Source: Selaginella tamariscina (lineage: Eukaryota; Streptophyta; Lycopodiopsida; Selaginellales; Selaginellaceae). Taken from it: DNA of 64,000 nucleotides. A program made the translations under genes and the position numbers. Position 1 is the first letter of the stretch. Every line of letters begins with the position of its first letter. This document shows positions 22,707 to 35,054 of the stretch, in pieces. The stretch spans positions 62,001 to 126,000 of the forward strand of contig PUQB01000606.1 of NCBI GenBank assembly GCA_003024785.1. Direction: 5' to 3'. The notes beneath the pieces were generated by a model. That model did no database searches. It was not told where the DNA came from and saw only the letters and a list, made by a program, of their open reading frames with translations.

Positions 22707-25700
22707 TGCTTGTGCTGGCCCTAATTTCTGCCAGCGACGCCGTCAAAATTTGGAAAGTCGCAGCGAGCGGTCTAGATTATTTGGGAAGAACTGAGTAATC
22801 AAACCTAATAGGATGTATGACCTAATAGACCTACTAGATTTCTAAATGGTTTGAATCCTTTAGTAAATCACATCCCACGACGCCTCGAACACTCTGGAAC
22901 AACAGACGGAAGTTGTTGTTCCGATGGCATTGGACGGTCCTCAGAAAGAAGATTCGAAAACGATAATCGTATTAAAGAACGAGAAAAAACAAATATACAG
23001 GAATATTTTGTATGCTAAATTATATATTGTCTCTAAGATACTAAAGAATATTCAAAGAATATTTTATATACCTTGGAGTCAGAAAGAAGATTCGATGTGG
23101 TTAGGACACTACACTTCTGTTTCAGCCGATTCCAGTGGCAGTACGGATGCGGTGCGAGCCGACCCACCCAGTACGGCCTCCTTCCAAGGTTGTACGGCCG
23201 TCCGCATAGGATAGATGACAGTGATGATCTAGCGAAGTTGCGTCTAGGGTTACCTTAGTCTACCACCACACGGAAGCTGGATGAACCAAGGCACCCCTCA
23301 GCTCGTTTCAGGCGACCCGATAACAAGGGACTGAACGTTCCCATCAGTGTGACAGTTTGTGAATATGTACGGATCAGAAAGACGTGTTTTACATTCAGAA
23401 TCTAAACTTACATCACGTTAGTACACATACATTCGCTAATTTGTGTATATATCATTGAGAGGCGACTACTGTATGAGTATATAGTGGCCCTATTATAGTA
23501 GCACAAATGTGGGGAGGTGTATTAAAGTATGAACGATACCTACCGAAATAGTAGTGGCCTACAAGTACCAAATGGTTGTCCAATATATACTTGCTTTGGA
23601 GTTTATATATGCCAAAGCGCGTGGGTATATGTGTGTGTGTGTGTATTCTTTTTCAGCTTTGGAGATTGTAGGCGCTTCCTTTGTCTTGAAGTCCAAAATC
23701 GAGCTTGTGTATCCTAGCTGGAGACCATATGCAGACCTCTCAACACGCGCGCGCGCGCACACACGGGCTTAGATTTCTTAGATCATTCGACAAGTATAAA
23801 AGTATAAAGCGGCTCATATCTTCAAGGTGCTTTCACTTTTATATGCATACATCCATATATGCATGCATGCAAATGTGTATGTGGTAGTTGTTCACTCTTT
23901 CTCTCTCTCACACACACACTCTCTCTCTCTCTCTCCCAGACTCACACACACTCCCTCTCTTCTAAACACACACTCTCTCTCCCACCTCTCTTCTAAACAC
24001 ACACACACACTCCCTCTCTACACACACACACATATGTTATTGTTATTGTATTACACGTCCGCCCCAGCCTTAAAATCCAAATACTCGTACCATACATAGT
24101 CATAAAGCAATGGAGGCCGTGAGTTTAAAATTGAGGGTTCAAACATCATTTCTATTAATTAAGCTTTATTTATAGAAGATCTGAGAAAACTCCATGCATG
24201 AGCTAATTGTCTCTTTTCCACAAACAAAAAGTGTACACATTTTAAGGATGCAATATTATTCTTGACACTGATGACTCCACCAGAAAACAAAAAAAAGGTG
24301 TTAAAACTACATATCTATTTAAGAAATATAAAGAAAAATGTCTCTTGGACAAAACGAATTTATGCGTTGAATAGTCATGATTCTGTGTTCAGAGTAAACT
24401 TGTGTGTGTACCACTTATGTGCACGGAGGCGGTATCAGGATGCTAAGCGCGGGATTTGGTCTGCAAGACATTCTTTGACTCCTGCATGTGTATAAACTTT
24501 TTTATATACATGCCAACACCATGTGCCAAATTAGCAATAATATGCATAATATACCTTCGATTGACATGTTTATATTTGCCTGATGATGATGTATTAATGT
24601 GAACAAGAACAAATATAATTAAAAGCATAACTACATGGACATTTTTCAATGGAAATCTTGTCCAAGCTCATGTTGAAAACTTTGAATGTCATACAAAAGT
24701 TGTAAAGATGGTGTCTATTAAGGAAGCACTTGAAAGTGCCTTTGATTGGGTACATCGTACCATTGCCCAAGTCACGAGTGCCCATGTAGAATGTTGGCAT
24801 GATGCGTCAATGTAATCTGTTGGAATAAAGAATCAAAGTCAGTACAATCACAGCCAAAGTGAAATAAATAAATAAAGTGTTAGCCAGTTCACATATTCTT
24901 GAAAAATCTATATATTCTTTAAAACATAATATTTTAATTTTAAAATTAATAATGTGTTTTTTAATATCTATTAATATAAATTAATAAATATAATATAGTG
25001 TATATAAATTTTAAAACATATAAATAAAAAAGATATAATATTTTTTTAAGTTTGAAATTGTAGATGAAATATGATTCACACAGTTGGAATATACTAATAT
25101 ATTTATTAATGTATAAGATTTAAAGCGTTGAAATAACTCTTCAACCCATAATAAACTTATAATTATGAGTTAGCTAATAATGCATGTATTTTTATTAAGT
25201 AAGGTAAACCTCATTTATATGTGAGTAGGTTTATATTTAAGCTCTATGTCTTAATTATTAAAAAAATGATAAAGATTATACATCCTATTCCATTATGTAT
25301 TAAAATACCTCTAATATTACGTGATTTACTAGTGTGTTAAACAATTGTACATAATGTTTATTCTTTCTGTAAAGTCTAAATTTCATACATTATTAAATTT
25401 GGCAAACTTGTCATCATTAATTAGTTAGTGCTCTAAATGACTATATGTTATTTTGTTTTAACAAGAGAAATGATATATTAATTCATAAAAAAGGCTTCAA
25501 ATGTGTTTTAATTAAGTTGGGCTGTGTTTTAATTAAGATAATAACTAAAATGTGATAAGATTTAATTGAACATTAGTAATTACAATAAAAGAAAATATGA
25601 ATGTAAGATATTAGGATTTACCTTGGCATGAAGGGATCTACACACCATTATTAAAGTTGTAGGTCGAATAAATAAAACAATAGAATTCATGATGATGTTT

Positions 25701-28185
25701 TAAGACCAAAAGTTCACGAGAAAAGTATAAACTCATTAAAGGCTTATGTTACTTAGCTTCTTATTTAAAACATGAATGATTATAATTTTATAAATAAGAA
25801 AATATGAATGTGACAAAAGAAGAATTATAAAGTATTAATGATTATAAAGAAGAAAATATGGATATGAAGGTGTAAAAAGGGCAGAGGCAAAGATTTAAGG
25901 GCGTAAGTGTAAATATTTTAATTTCTATTACTATACTTTTTTATTTTAAAGTTATTCACGATTTGGTTGTGTTACATAATATTACATATAATTAACTAGT
26001 TAACCTATATAATATGTATTTTTATAAATATATAAATGGATTTATAAACAAGCATAATGGATATATACAAATTTGTATGTATATAAACATCATTTGTAAT
26101 TATATACATACATAAATAATATGTAAGACTAAATTAGATTTAGTTGTTTTAAATATAGTAGGGTTCGATTTGTTTGGGCATGAATTGGTTTTATAAATAT
26201 ATGGTCGAGATGAATGGATCAGGTGACAATTGGATTATATTCAAACCAAGAAAGACGGCAAGAAAACAATGTTCAAGATTAAGATGCTAATTAATAAGGA
26301 TTGGAATCCTATGTTTTATCATAATGCAATTGCATAAGGCAGTTAGATATTGAGAACATATTTCTTACAATAGTGTTAAATACTGGTGAAGTCAAAATAG
26401 GAGATGTTTAAGAACATGTTCAGGTCCCATTTTGAAAGTCTTAAACATGTTTAGAGATATATTATCAGAGGACTTACCACTTGAGTTACCTTCATAGTGA
26501 AGTGTCGATCACAAGATATAAATTTTGCTAGGTTCTTTTTTCCTTATTGAATTAAAAAGATAATAACTAATCCTTAAGAGATGGTGGAATTGAAGAGATA
26601 GTTGATGAAATTGATTAGTCAGACATATTCGACCTGAATCATCGTATAATACACCAATTCAGTTTGTAATGAAAAAAGATGTGTAAACTAGTCATATTCT
26701 AATCAATCTAGTTTGTAATGAAAATAGACCCAATTTATTATTTATTAGTTTTTTTTAATCATAAAAAATATACTAGAATAATTAAATTTTAAATAATATA
26801 ACATCCCACATAAATTCTTTTTATTGAATAATAACAACACTTTATTCATTTATTTCACATTTTTTGATTAAGTTGAGACATTCCCCTTGAGTTTAAACTC
26901 AATGTTAATATTTTAATTTATTCATCAATTAATCAAAATCAAAATAATGATTTATATTAATATAATAACATCATTAAACCAATATTATGTTCAAAATATT
27001 CTAATTCATAATTAACGCGACCGTGTTAAGAAAGTAAGAACCTCCTTAAACTTATAATTAAGTAATATTAATGATTAAAATTTATTATATAGATGATAAT
27101 AAGATTCTAAACCTTAAACCAGACTCCTTATGTATATGTTCTAATACGTCCACTCCAATTTTAAAGCCTCAATTTGAAGTATCAAACTTCTCCATATTGC
27201 AATGGCCATATCTTCAATTTCAGGAATAACATTGAATTCATTGCTTGTCACCCTAGATAAATGTAGGATGAGACCTAAGCTTTTTCACTCGGACAGTCCA
27301 TCACGCTAGTAGCCACTAGCCAAATGCTTATACTTTAGAAATGTTAGTAAAATTTGTTTATACAAGTTATAACTAAAATGAGCATGTCTATAGTCCCATT
27401 TCTTAATAATTAGCAATTTTAGTATTTAATTAGCATTTTCTAATATTAAAGGAATATTCTTTAAATATATGTTTGAAGACAGAATATTCTTTAAAATATT
27501 CTATTTTGTAATCGACCCTTTAATAAATTATAGCATTCATGAACAAAAATTAATAACATTATAAAAGTAGAAGGTATTAAATTATATAATATTATATTTA
27601 ATTGTATGGGCTAATATAAAATTAAGGAAGAGCATAAGAGGTACATTATATAAATATTGATGTTGTTATTAAAATATTAATATTTATAAAATTAATTAAA
27701 AATTTGTAAGTAATATATATATAATATACAAATCCTATAATAATATAGTCAATCTTCCATATCTTTTTTATAAATTTATATAGTTAAGTAAACAATTTGG
27801 TACTATTATTAAAGAGTTATTATAATTATGAATATTAAATATACGATATTTTATAATTTTGTAATTGCTTTAAGCTTCAGAAAACATACATTCTTGCAGT
27901 TTTGTTAATCGTGACTTTATCAACTTCTTGACATCCACCCATATCGAATGGATTTAACATTTATAAAACATGCTGGGTCTTTTTATTGGGAGACCATGTT
28001 TTCTCTAGGCATCCATTATATTTTCGCTCTCCTTCTCATGTCGCCTTTTTTGTGGTTTGAACCATGCAACCTTAACATACTATTTTTTGTGATTACTTCA
28101 GGTGTGTCGATAATTTGACCCATCCAAATAGGCTGATTATATGACATCTGGAGTAATGAGAACCATCATTAGTTTTTGAAGATCC
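22707..28185. other. AT-rich spacer with microsatellites, no recognised gene
   Basis: Positions 22707-23400 are less AT-rich; the phrase CAGAAAGAAGATTCGA occurs twice (about 22943 and 23079), hinting at a local duplication. Positions 23630-24040 are full of GT, CG/CA and TC runs. 24440-24800 has short minus-strand frames without recognisable domains. 24900-28150 is strongly A/T with no coding signal that I can support. Confidence 0.5.
23880..24035. repeat. Microsatellite cluster (TC)n and (CA)n
   Basis: Alternating TC- and CA-rich runs (CTCTCT, ACACAC). Open frames across this stretch are low-complexity translations. Confidence 0.93.
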
Positions 28186-28296
28186 TTGCAACAATCAAAA
28201 TGCTTTAGGTTTTTGGTTCCTTTGTCCAACAAAGTGTGGGGTTTGCACTTCCACATCACTACTGGCTTCTATGTGTCTATGCTCAGTGATGTCATT

Positions 28297-30237
28297 TCAA
28301 TCTCCTCGCCACCTTGTTTTAGGCCAAAAGGGTGTTGCAATTCTGTACTTGTGACAGTAGGCCCTTCCAACTCTCGAACAAGTCTCCCAATAGTTGACCA
28401 CATGCTTATATAGTTCTGAGTAACCAGTTGCCTTATCAGAATTCTTTGGCATCGATTTTTGAACCCATGCCACATATTTTTTGATGCCATCAATAATAAC
28501 CTCTTGTTTGAGCTGGGCACTCAATGGAATAGGGTCTGGTTGTCCTTCTGGGAGAAGTGGCTTTCCATCCTCTCCACTTTTGAAGAGCATTAAGCCCTCT
28601 TTCGGTAACCACTCCTGCTCTGATGGCCGTAACTTGTACTGCATAATAGGTATACCGTATGGAGAAAAAGAATTGTAGCACAAGGTGACCAACTAAAGAA
28701 TCACTCCCTCTTTTATATACTCCTTGAGAAATTTTTTGAAGTCTGGCACCTCAGTCACAAGCAAAGCACAACTTTTTTTGGAGATGCAATTTTCAAAAAG
28801 ATTCATCATATGGTAAGGTAAGTGCACTTGTCCTTTTTGTAGAGTTGGAGACCTTGCTGAAGAACGCATCAATATCTTCATGAGTGTGACCAACCATAAG
28901 AAACTGAGCGTGATTGTTTAAACACACCTTTGGCAACAAGCATTGACAAGTATGCTAGCACATATCTAGAAAATAAAAGTAAGTATGAGCTTGAGAAACC
29001 CTTAAGTAAAATGATTTACCTATTTTTGTTCTCGCCTGCACAATTATCCATCTGTAAAAGCAAATGACGAGGAAGCTTATTTGATGTTGAGGACACATGT
29101 ACACTATTTGAGCTAGATCCCTCACTGAACCAGAACTCTCAACAGGGCCATCTGTTTTTTGTGCAGGCTGCTGACAATGCCTCTCATATTCCCAAGTAGC
29201 CTCAAGTGCAGACATGTTCATGAGAGCATTATGTAAAGGTTGAAGGTGTTGTTTCTTCACTTTGAGATCACTGATAGGACTTGTCTGTGAGTGGGCTTCA
29301 AGGTTTCTGAAACACATGGCCAACCCAATAGTGAAATTGGAGTCGCTAGACCAATGTGGAAGTGAAAAGTGTCCATATGACTCACAATCCACATCCAGTG
29401 TATGAGCACACCTGTCAATGAAATCGGAAGTTTCATGACATTTCCAAGGCACTTTGGTGTTGCAAAGAGCTTTGGAATGCTGGTCTTTGAATGATCCATC
29501 TTGTCATGGATCAAGCACAGTACTCTGATGGGCGTGACACAGAAAGCATGCGGTGTGCATAGTACTGAGACCGGCAAGTTTGTTGTGCAATCATGTGGGC
29601 CTCCATCTTCTTTTGAATGGTGATCTCCACCAAGGTTTTTGCACAAGCCTCTGCAGCCTTCAATGATGTACAAGTGTCACACTTGGAAAAGCTAGAGTGT
29701 TTTGCAATCTCCACATCCTTAAAATGAGTATTCCATATGTTGTTGAAGGTACCAGTGCAGATTGCTTGAGCCCCATCAAACTGAGGCACTTGTTCACATG
29801 TTCACACAGCTTCAATTGAGTGTAGATTGAAGGCAAAACCTTGAGATTTTCCTGACCCCTGCATTTGTGGTTCGGCATTTGTGAGGCATCCTGTCTGCAT
29901 TTGCTTCCACAAAAGCCTTGAGTATCTCTATGGCTGCCATAATGTGAGAGCGGGTTTTGACCAAGCGAGTGTTCCCATGTACTGAGGTTCGCGCTCCATC
30001 TAGCCACTCATCCCTCCGACGGTAGAACGTGGTCTTTGGGATCCCGTATATACTGTACCAAGCTTTGAAGCAGATGGCCACCTTATTAAATACCATGGAT
30101 GTACTCTGATAACCTGTGTCCGAGGCCATTCCATCAATACACCCAGTTAGTGCAGCATATACAAACTCATGCCTTTGCTTTTGGGTGAGCATATGAAAGG
30201 CATGTCTACATTGGGTAATTTCATTCCGGTCTGCCAT
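28297..30237 (-). pseudogene. DUF7869/DDE-transposase-like gene, frameshifted
   Basis: The minus strand reads through overlapping frames in a consistent order. MADRNEITQ (30237) starts a helical N-terminal part with 'FYRRRDEWLDGAR' and 'LKAFVEANADRMPHKCRTT'. Then come 'SKCDTCTSLK', 'HDKMDHSKTSIPKL' (about 29500), 'LPRHLLLQMDNCAGENKNR' (about 29090-29030), and 'FLMVGHTHEDIDAFFSK' (about 28905-28850), followed by a C-terminal region. The trio D (HDKMDH), D (QMDN...ENKN) and E/D (GHTHEDID) fits the order of an RNase H-fold DDE enzyme. I recall this family as DUF7869; its transposase role is inference. Several 1-2 base shifts split the frame. Palindrome array 1 lies just upstream of its start. 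Confidence 0.7.
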
Positions 30238-31080
30238 CTAAAACACTTCTTCTTGCAGCAATCAATCGTGGAAATGCTCGTAACACTTTAGAAGATGTAG
30301 ATCCATCTTGACCCTCTTACCAAAACTTGCAGGGGAAGATCTAACCCATGAATCGCCTTTTTCTTACAATAGGACCAATGCAAGGAACCTCTTCAAATAT
30401 GAGTTGTCCTTCCGGGTTGTTATTATTGAAATCCAACCCAGAATATGTTGAACCATCTCGCCGTCTTAATTCAGATGTTCGCCACCTCACGAGGATCCAG
30501 GATGCAATGTGCCATTAGGTAAACCTTGTCACAACTACACCCATGAAGTCGGCCCTAGTTTCTCTTCTGACACTGCTTGTTGTATTTATAGCTGTGATGA
30601 TGCCTCTCCCAACTTCATCTCATGAAGAAAGAATCACCTCATCCATCACAGCAGCAAGCCATCATCTGTGAACTCGTATACTATTTATTTGTGACTCTAC
30701 ATATTCTGTGTCAGCCTTGATTCATCCAAATTCCACAATACAAGAGAATCCTCTTAAATTCCATTCCCGGAACCTCAACATGCTTTGCAAATGGTGTTCA
30801 CCCATACGTACACACAAGATCCTTGGGCAATATTGTGACATGATGCATTATCATCTCGAACTTCCACAGTTCCAGTGCCAACTATCTCGTTTTCGAAGAA
30901 GACATACTTTATCTCCAGTATTAAACATATTGTCCTGCACATAAATAATTTTTATTTATGATATCTGTTTATGCAATATATCTAAGAAATCTGAATTGAG
31001 AGTTTAATAATATGCATGAGCAATAATACATAATTATATATAAGGATAATATCTCATGCTTGATTAATATAACTGATGAG
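30238..31080. other. Upstream flank of the DUF7869-like gene
   Basis: Moderate GC up to about 30940, then AT-rich. Short frames exist on both strands but none has a recognisable domain. It may include 5' sequence of the element that carries the DUF7869-like gene. Confidence 0.4.
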
Positions 31081-32160
31081 TGGAATTAATCCCGCCCACG
31101 ACTCCCTCCGATGAGGAAGGGTCGGCGGGATTAATCCCGCTACGACTCTTCCCCATTGGAGAGAGTCGGCGGGATTAATCCCACTGGCTCTTCCCCTTCA
31201 GAAAGAGGGTGGCGAGATTAATCCACTGGCTCTTTCCCTTCGGAAAGAGTGGCGGCGAGATTAATCTCGCCGCCTCTCTCTGAAGAGGTAAAGCCGATGG
31301 CAGGATTAATCCTGCCGACTCTACCCCTTTGGAGAGAGGGGCGGGATAATCCTGCCGCCAGCTCTACCCCTTCAGAAAGAGGTGGCGGATTAATCCTGCC
31401 ACCACTCTTTCTGAAGGGGAAGAGCTAGCGGGATTAATCCCGCCGCCAGCTCTTCCCCTTCGGAGAGAGGCAGCGGGATTAATCTCGCTGCCGACTCCCT
31501 CCAAGGAGGAAGAGTCGAGGGGATTAATCCTGCCATTGGATCTTCCTCATCGGAGAGAGGCAGCAGGATTAATCCCGCCGCTGATTCTCTCCAATGAGGA
31601 AGAGGCGGCGGATTAATCCAACCGCAACACCTTCGACGAGGAAGAGTCGGTGGGATTAATCCCGCCCACAATTCTCACCAACGGGAATAGGTGGCAGGAT
31701 TAATCCCGCCCATAACTCTCTCCGAAGCTTGATTTCAGAGAGATCTCAAATGAGTGGCGAGATTAATCCCTCCAATGCTTTTCTGCGTTCGAAACTGATC
31801 GGCAGGATAAATCTTGCCCACAAATCTCTAAAAGGAAGTGGTGGCGAGATTAATCCCACCACCCCTTCTCTACCTCCTAGAATGGTTGGCATGATTAATT
31901 CCGCCGACAACTCTTTTTAATAAATTTTAATAACTCTTCATCAATTAAGAGAGTTATCGGCGGGATTAATCCCGCTGCTCTTTTTCAAAGGCAAAGAAGC
32001 ATTGCCTGAATTAATCCTGCCATGGCTTTTAAAGAGCTAGTAGCGGGATTAATCCCGCCACCTCTTTAAGACGCGACAAAGAAATGGCCGAATTAATCCC
32101 GCCGCCTTGGCTAACCGAAAATATTAAGTAAAAAGATGTTTAAACGGGATAAATCCCTAA
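31081..32160. repeat. Palindrome array 1: spaced GGCGGGATTAATCCCGCC units
   Basis: About 24 units, mostly 43-46 bp apart, each centred on ATTAAT with inverted-repeat arms; the consensus is GGCGGGATTAATCCCGCC. Centres read by eye include about 31084, 31129, 31174, 31305, 31434, 31479, 31699, 31960, 32048 and 32093. Spacers are often themselves imperfect inverted repeats (CTCTTCCCC...GGAGAGAG). Arms vary in step (CGGG..CCCG, CGAG..CTCG, CAGG..CCTG). The array fades into single imperfect units at 32143. Open frames over the array are repeat translations. Confidence 0.95.
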
Positions 32161-32640
32161 CAAAAATATAATGTAATCCTAATGCATTCCTAAACCCCTA
32201 AATTTTAATTTTAAGAGAGAATGTAAAAGAGTGAATCTTTATAAGTATTTTTAAATTTGTTTATAATACTTACTTCTAAAGGCACCGTGCTTTTTTATAA
32301 ACAATAGCACCTAATTTAATGTCGCTCCTGAGCTTATCATTATCAAGAAAAACGAAGATTTGAAGAATGAAAAATACAAAAATAAAAAACCCTTGCCGGA
32401 GAAAGAACCAGATCTAAATTTGAGTGGGAAATTAAATGCATTTTCAAATTTATATGTCAGACCGACAATACTTATGTCAAAAATTCAAAAATTTTGAAAA
32501 TAAAATAAAATAAAATTTAAGATGAGTTGACACAAATAACCGACACTCTGACATATATACTCTCCAATTCTAATGAGTTTTATAAAATTGCATTTAATGT
32601 GATTCAAGTTATTTAATATTACGAAATTTTAATAATTATT
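32161..32640. other. AT-rich spacer beside palindrome array 1
   Basis: No gene seen. It contains a short CCTAAACCCCTAAA telomere-like word near 32190. Confidence 0.5.
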
Positions 32641-33425
32641 CTACATTCTTAATATTCTAGTTACATTATTAAGTTATATATATATATACTTGTACTAAAT
32701 AAATTGATATATTATTATATATCATTTAAATATATTCATAGTGTGTTTATTAATATTATTATCTTAATTACTCGAGTAATTAATTTACATTTCCTTATAT
32801 TAATGGGATATTCTTTATTATTTTTTTTATCAAAGAATATTCAATATTAATATGATTATCATAATTAATTAGTCTTTATTCTTAATTATTTAAGTAATTA
32901 CTCTACATTTGTATATATTAATGGAATTTTCTCAATTAATTTCTTATTATTTCAAGAATATTACTATGTTAAACCTTATTATCAATATTAATTAATATAT
33001 ATTATTAAAACTATATGGCTATATATTAGATAAAATGATATTATTATTATGTATAATTTAAAATATGTTCATAGTGTGTATTAATATCATTTTCTTAATT
33101 ACTCGAGTAATTAATCTACATTTCTTATAATATATTAATGATATTCTTTATTATTTTCTTACTATTCCAAGAATAATCCAATATTAAACATGATTATCAA
33201 AATTAATTTAGTTAATTATTTCAGTAATTGTTCTACATTTGTATATATTAATGAGATTTTCTCAATTAATTCTTTATTATTTCAGAATATTCCAATGTTA
33301 ACCTTATTATCAATATTAAATTAATATATATTATTAAAACTATATGACTATATATTAGATAAAATGATATATTATTATGTATAATTTAAAATGTTCATAG
33401 TGTGTATATTAATATCATTTTCACT
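32640..33425. repeat. Tandem repeat, about 330-bp unit, with 20-bp palindrome
   Basis: The unit recurs about 2.3 times: 'tatatattagataaaatgat' occurs at about 33023 and 33351, and the perfect palindrome TTAATTACTCGAGTAATTAA at 32764-32783 and 33095-33114 (331 bp apart). The unit is very A/T rich with no coding capacity. Confidence 0.88.
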
Positions 33426-33487
33426 TTAATTCAATGTTTCTTTTGCATATATATATAAACACAATTAAAAATTTATATATACACATG

Positions 33488-33630
33488 CACACATTAGAAG
33501 CACTTCCAAAGACACATATGCACACACGTGCACATGCATTAGAAGCACTTCCAAAGACACATATCACACGCGTGCACACGCATTATAAGCACTTCCAGAG
33601 ACACATATGCACACACATACACAAGCCGAT
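33488..33630. repeat. Minisatellite, 44-45-bp unit, 3 copies
   Basis: 'attagaagcacttccaaaga' recurs at about 33493, 33538 and 33582 (the last as attataag...ccagag), with CA/TG-rich filler. The open frame across it is a repeat translation. Confidence 0.9.
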
Positions 33631-34903
33631 GAGTGGATCACGAATAAATAAAGCATCTAGCTTTGTATTTACGAATTAGAGTTTAAAACCTAACCAAACA
33701 TTTATAGTTACACACACTCTACACTAGGACTTACGTATGTTTTAGTGTTTAAAGTAAATTTTATTAAATTAAAAGAATGTGCATGGATTTGGTTTATATT
33801 AGTATAAAGATTTATACTAATATATTATTATGTGCTATGAATTACTTTCAAATGTGTTTTAATATCATTATGTCATTTTAAGTTAAAATTGGGTAAAATT
33901 CAAATATATACATACAATTTTAAAATATGAGCAAATTATAATTTGCATTTTTAAAAATGAAGTTTTTAAATTAATTAATAAATCAACCCTAAACCCTAAA
34001 CCATGTAACACATTGAATTTACACATGTAATATTATGTATATATTATGTGTACTAAATATGAGATTAATTTTGTAATCTCTCTCTCTTCTCTCATACATT
34101 GATCCATAATATGTACTGTCTCTCTTCTCTCAAACATACACACATGTATATGTACTGTCTCTCTTTCTCATACATACACACCATGCATGATCCATAATAT
34201 TAAATATTATTTACTATGTATGTATGTCTATGTGTATAATACTATATGTGTATATAATATGTATTACTCACGTGAAATTTAACACTCTCATGGATACACA
34301 TGTTAACCTTGCATGATTTATATTTTTTGGGGTGTATGTGATACACCACACACCCGCACACGCACACAAATTTAAAAATTATGATAATAAATGAAAGAAT
34401 TTGTTTAGGTGAATCTATATTTGATTCTTTTTAGGGTTTAGGTATATTCTTAAAAGGAAGTTAGTCAATTAGTGTTAATATATATTTTATTCCTTTTAAG
34501 GTTTAGGTATATTTTTAGGGTTTTAAGAAGAAAGGCGGCAGAGGCGACGGATGTGAAATCTCCCTCTCTCACACACAGGTGAAATCTCTCTCTCTCACAC
34601 GCACACTTCTGTGTTTATTTATTTATTTTTATTCACATATACATTTATATGTGTGTGTATCTTAATAATAAAATGTATTTATTTATCTCTCTCTCTACAC
34701 ACACTCTTGTATATATGTGTGTGTGTGTGTGTGTGTTTGTTTATCTGTATAATTTTATTTGTTTCGCTCACACACGCATACACACGATATACATATACAC
34801 ATATATATATACCTATATGCATATATACATGCATATATTATATGTGTGTATCTGTATAATTTTATTTATTTATCTATCTCTCGCACACACACTACATAGA
34901 TAC

Positions 34904-34935
<32 letters not shown>

Positions 34936-35054
34936 ATCTGTATAATTTAATTTATTTAGCACACACAGCACACTCCTGTATATACAATACATATATATAT
35001 ATGTGTGTTTGTTCGTCTTCGCACATTTCTGCATATATATATTTGTAACCAAAA
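33631..35054. repeat. Microsatellite-rich spacer (TC, CA, GT, TA runs)
   Basis: Includes CCCTAAACCCTAAACC near 33985 (interstitial telomere-like), repeated TCTCTCTTCTCTCATACA words at 34080-34200, and GT runs at about 34712-34735 and 34915-34935. No gene. The word 'catacacaccatgcatgatc' near 34170 recurs near 50115, pointing to a dispersed repeat. Confidence 0.75.

Noticed and set aside
24443-24800. Overlapping 68-codon minus-strand frames as a gene
   Set aside because: No domain or conserved pattern, and no consistent splice model.
31390-31671. 93-codon Pro/Leu-rich frame across palindrome array 1
   Set aside because: It is the translation of the repeat itself; no homology is expected and the frame depends on unit spacing.
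31081-32160. CRISPR-like array (regular short repeats with spacers)
   Set aside because: The regular spacing is suggestive, but the repeats are degenerate palindromes, the spacers are themselves related inverted repeats, and the context is plant nuclear DNA.
34611-34945. Hydrophobic, Cys/Tyr-rich small ORFs
   Set aside because: They are translations of GT/CA/TA microsatellites.
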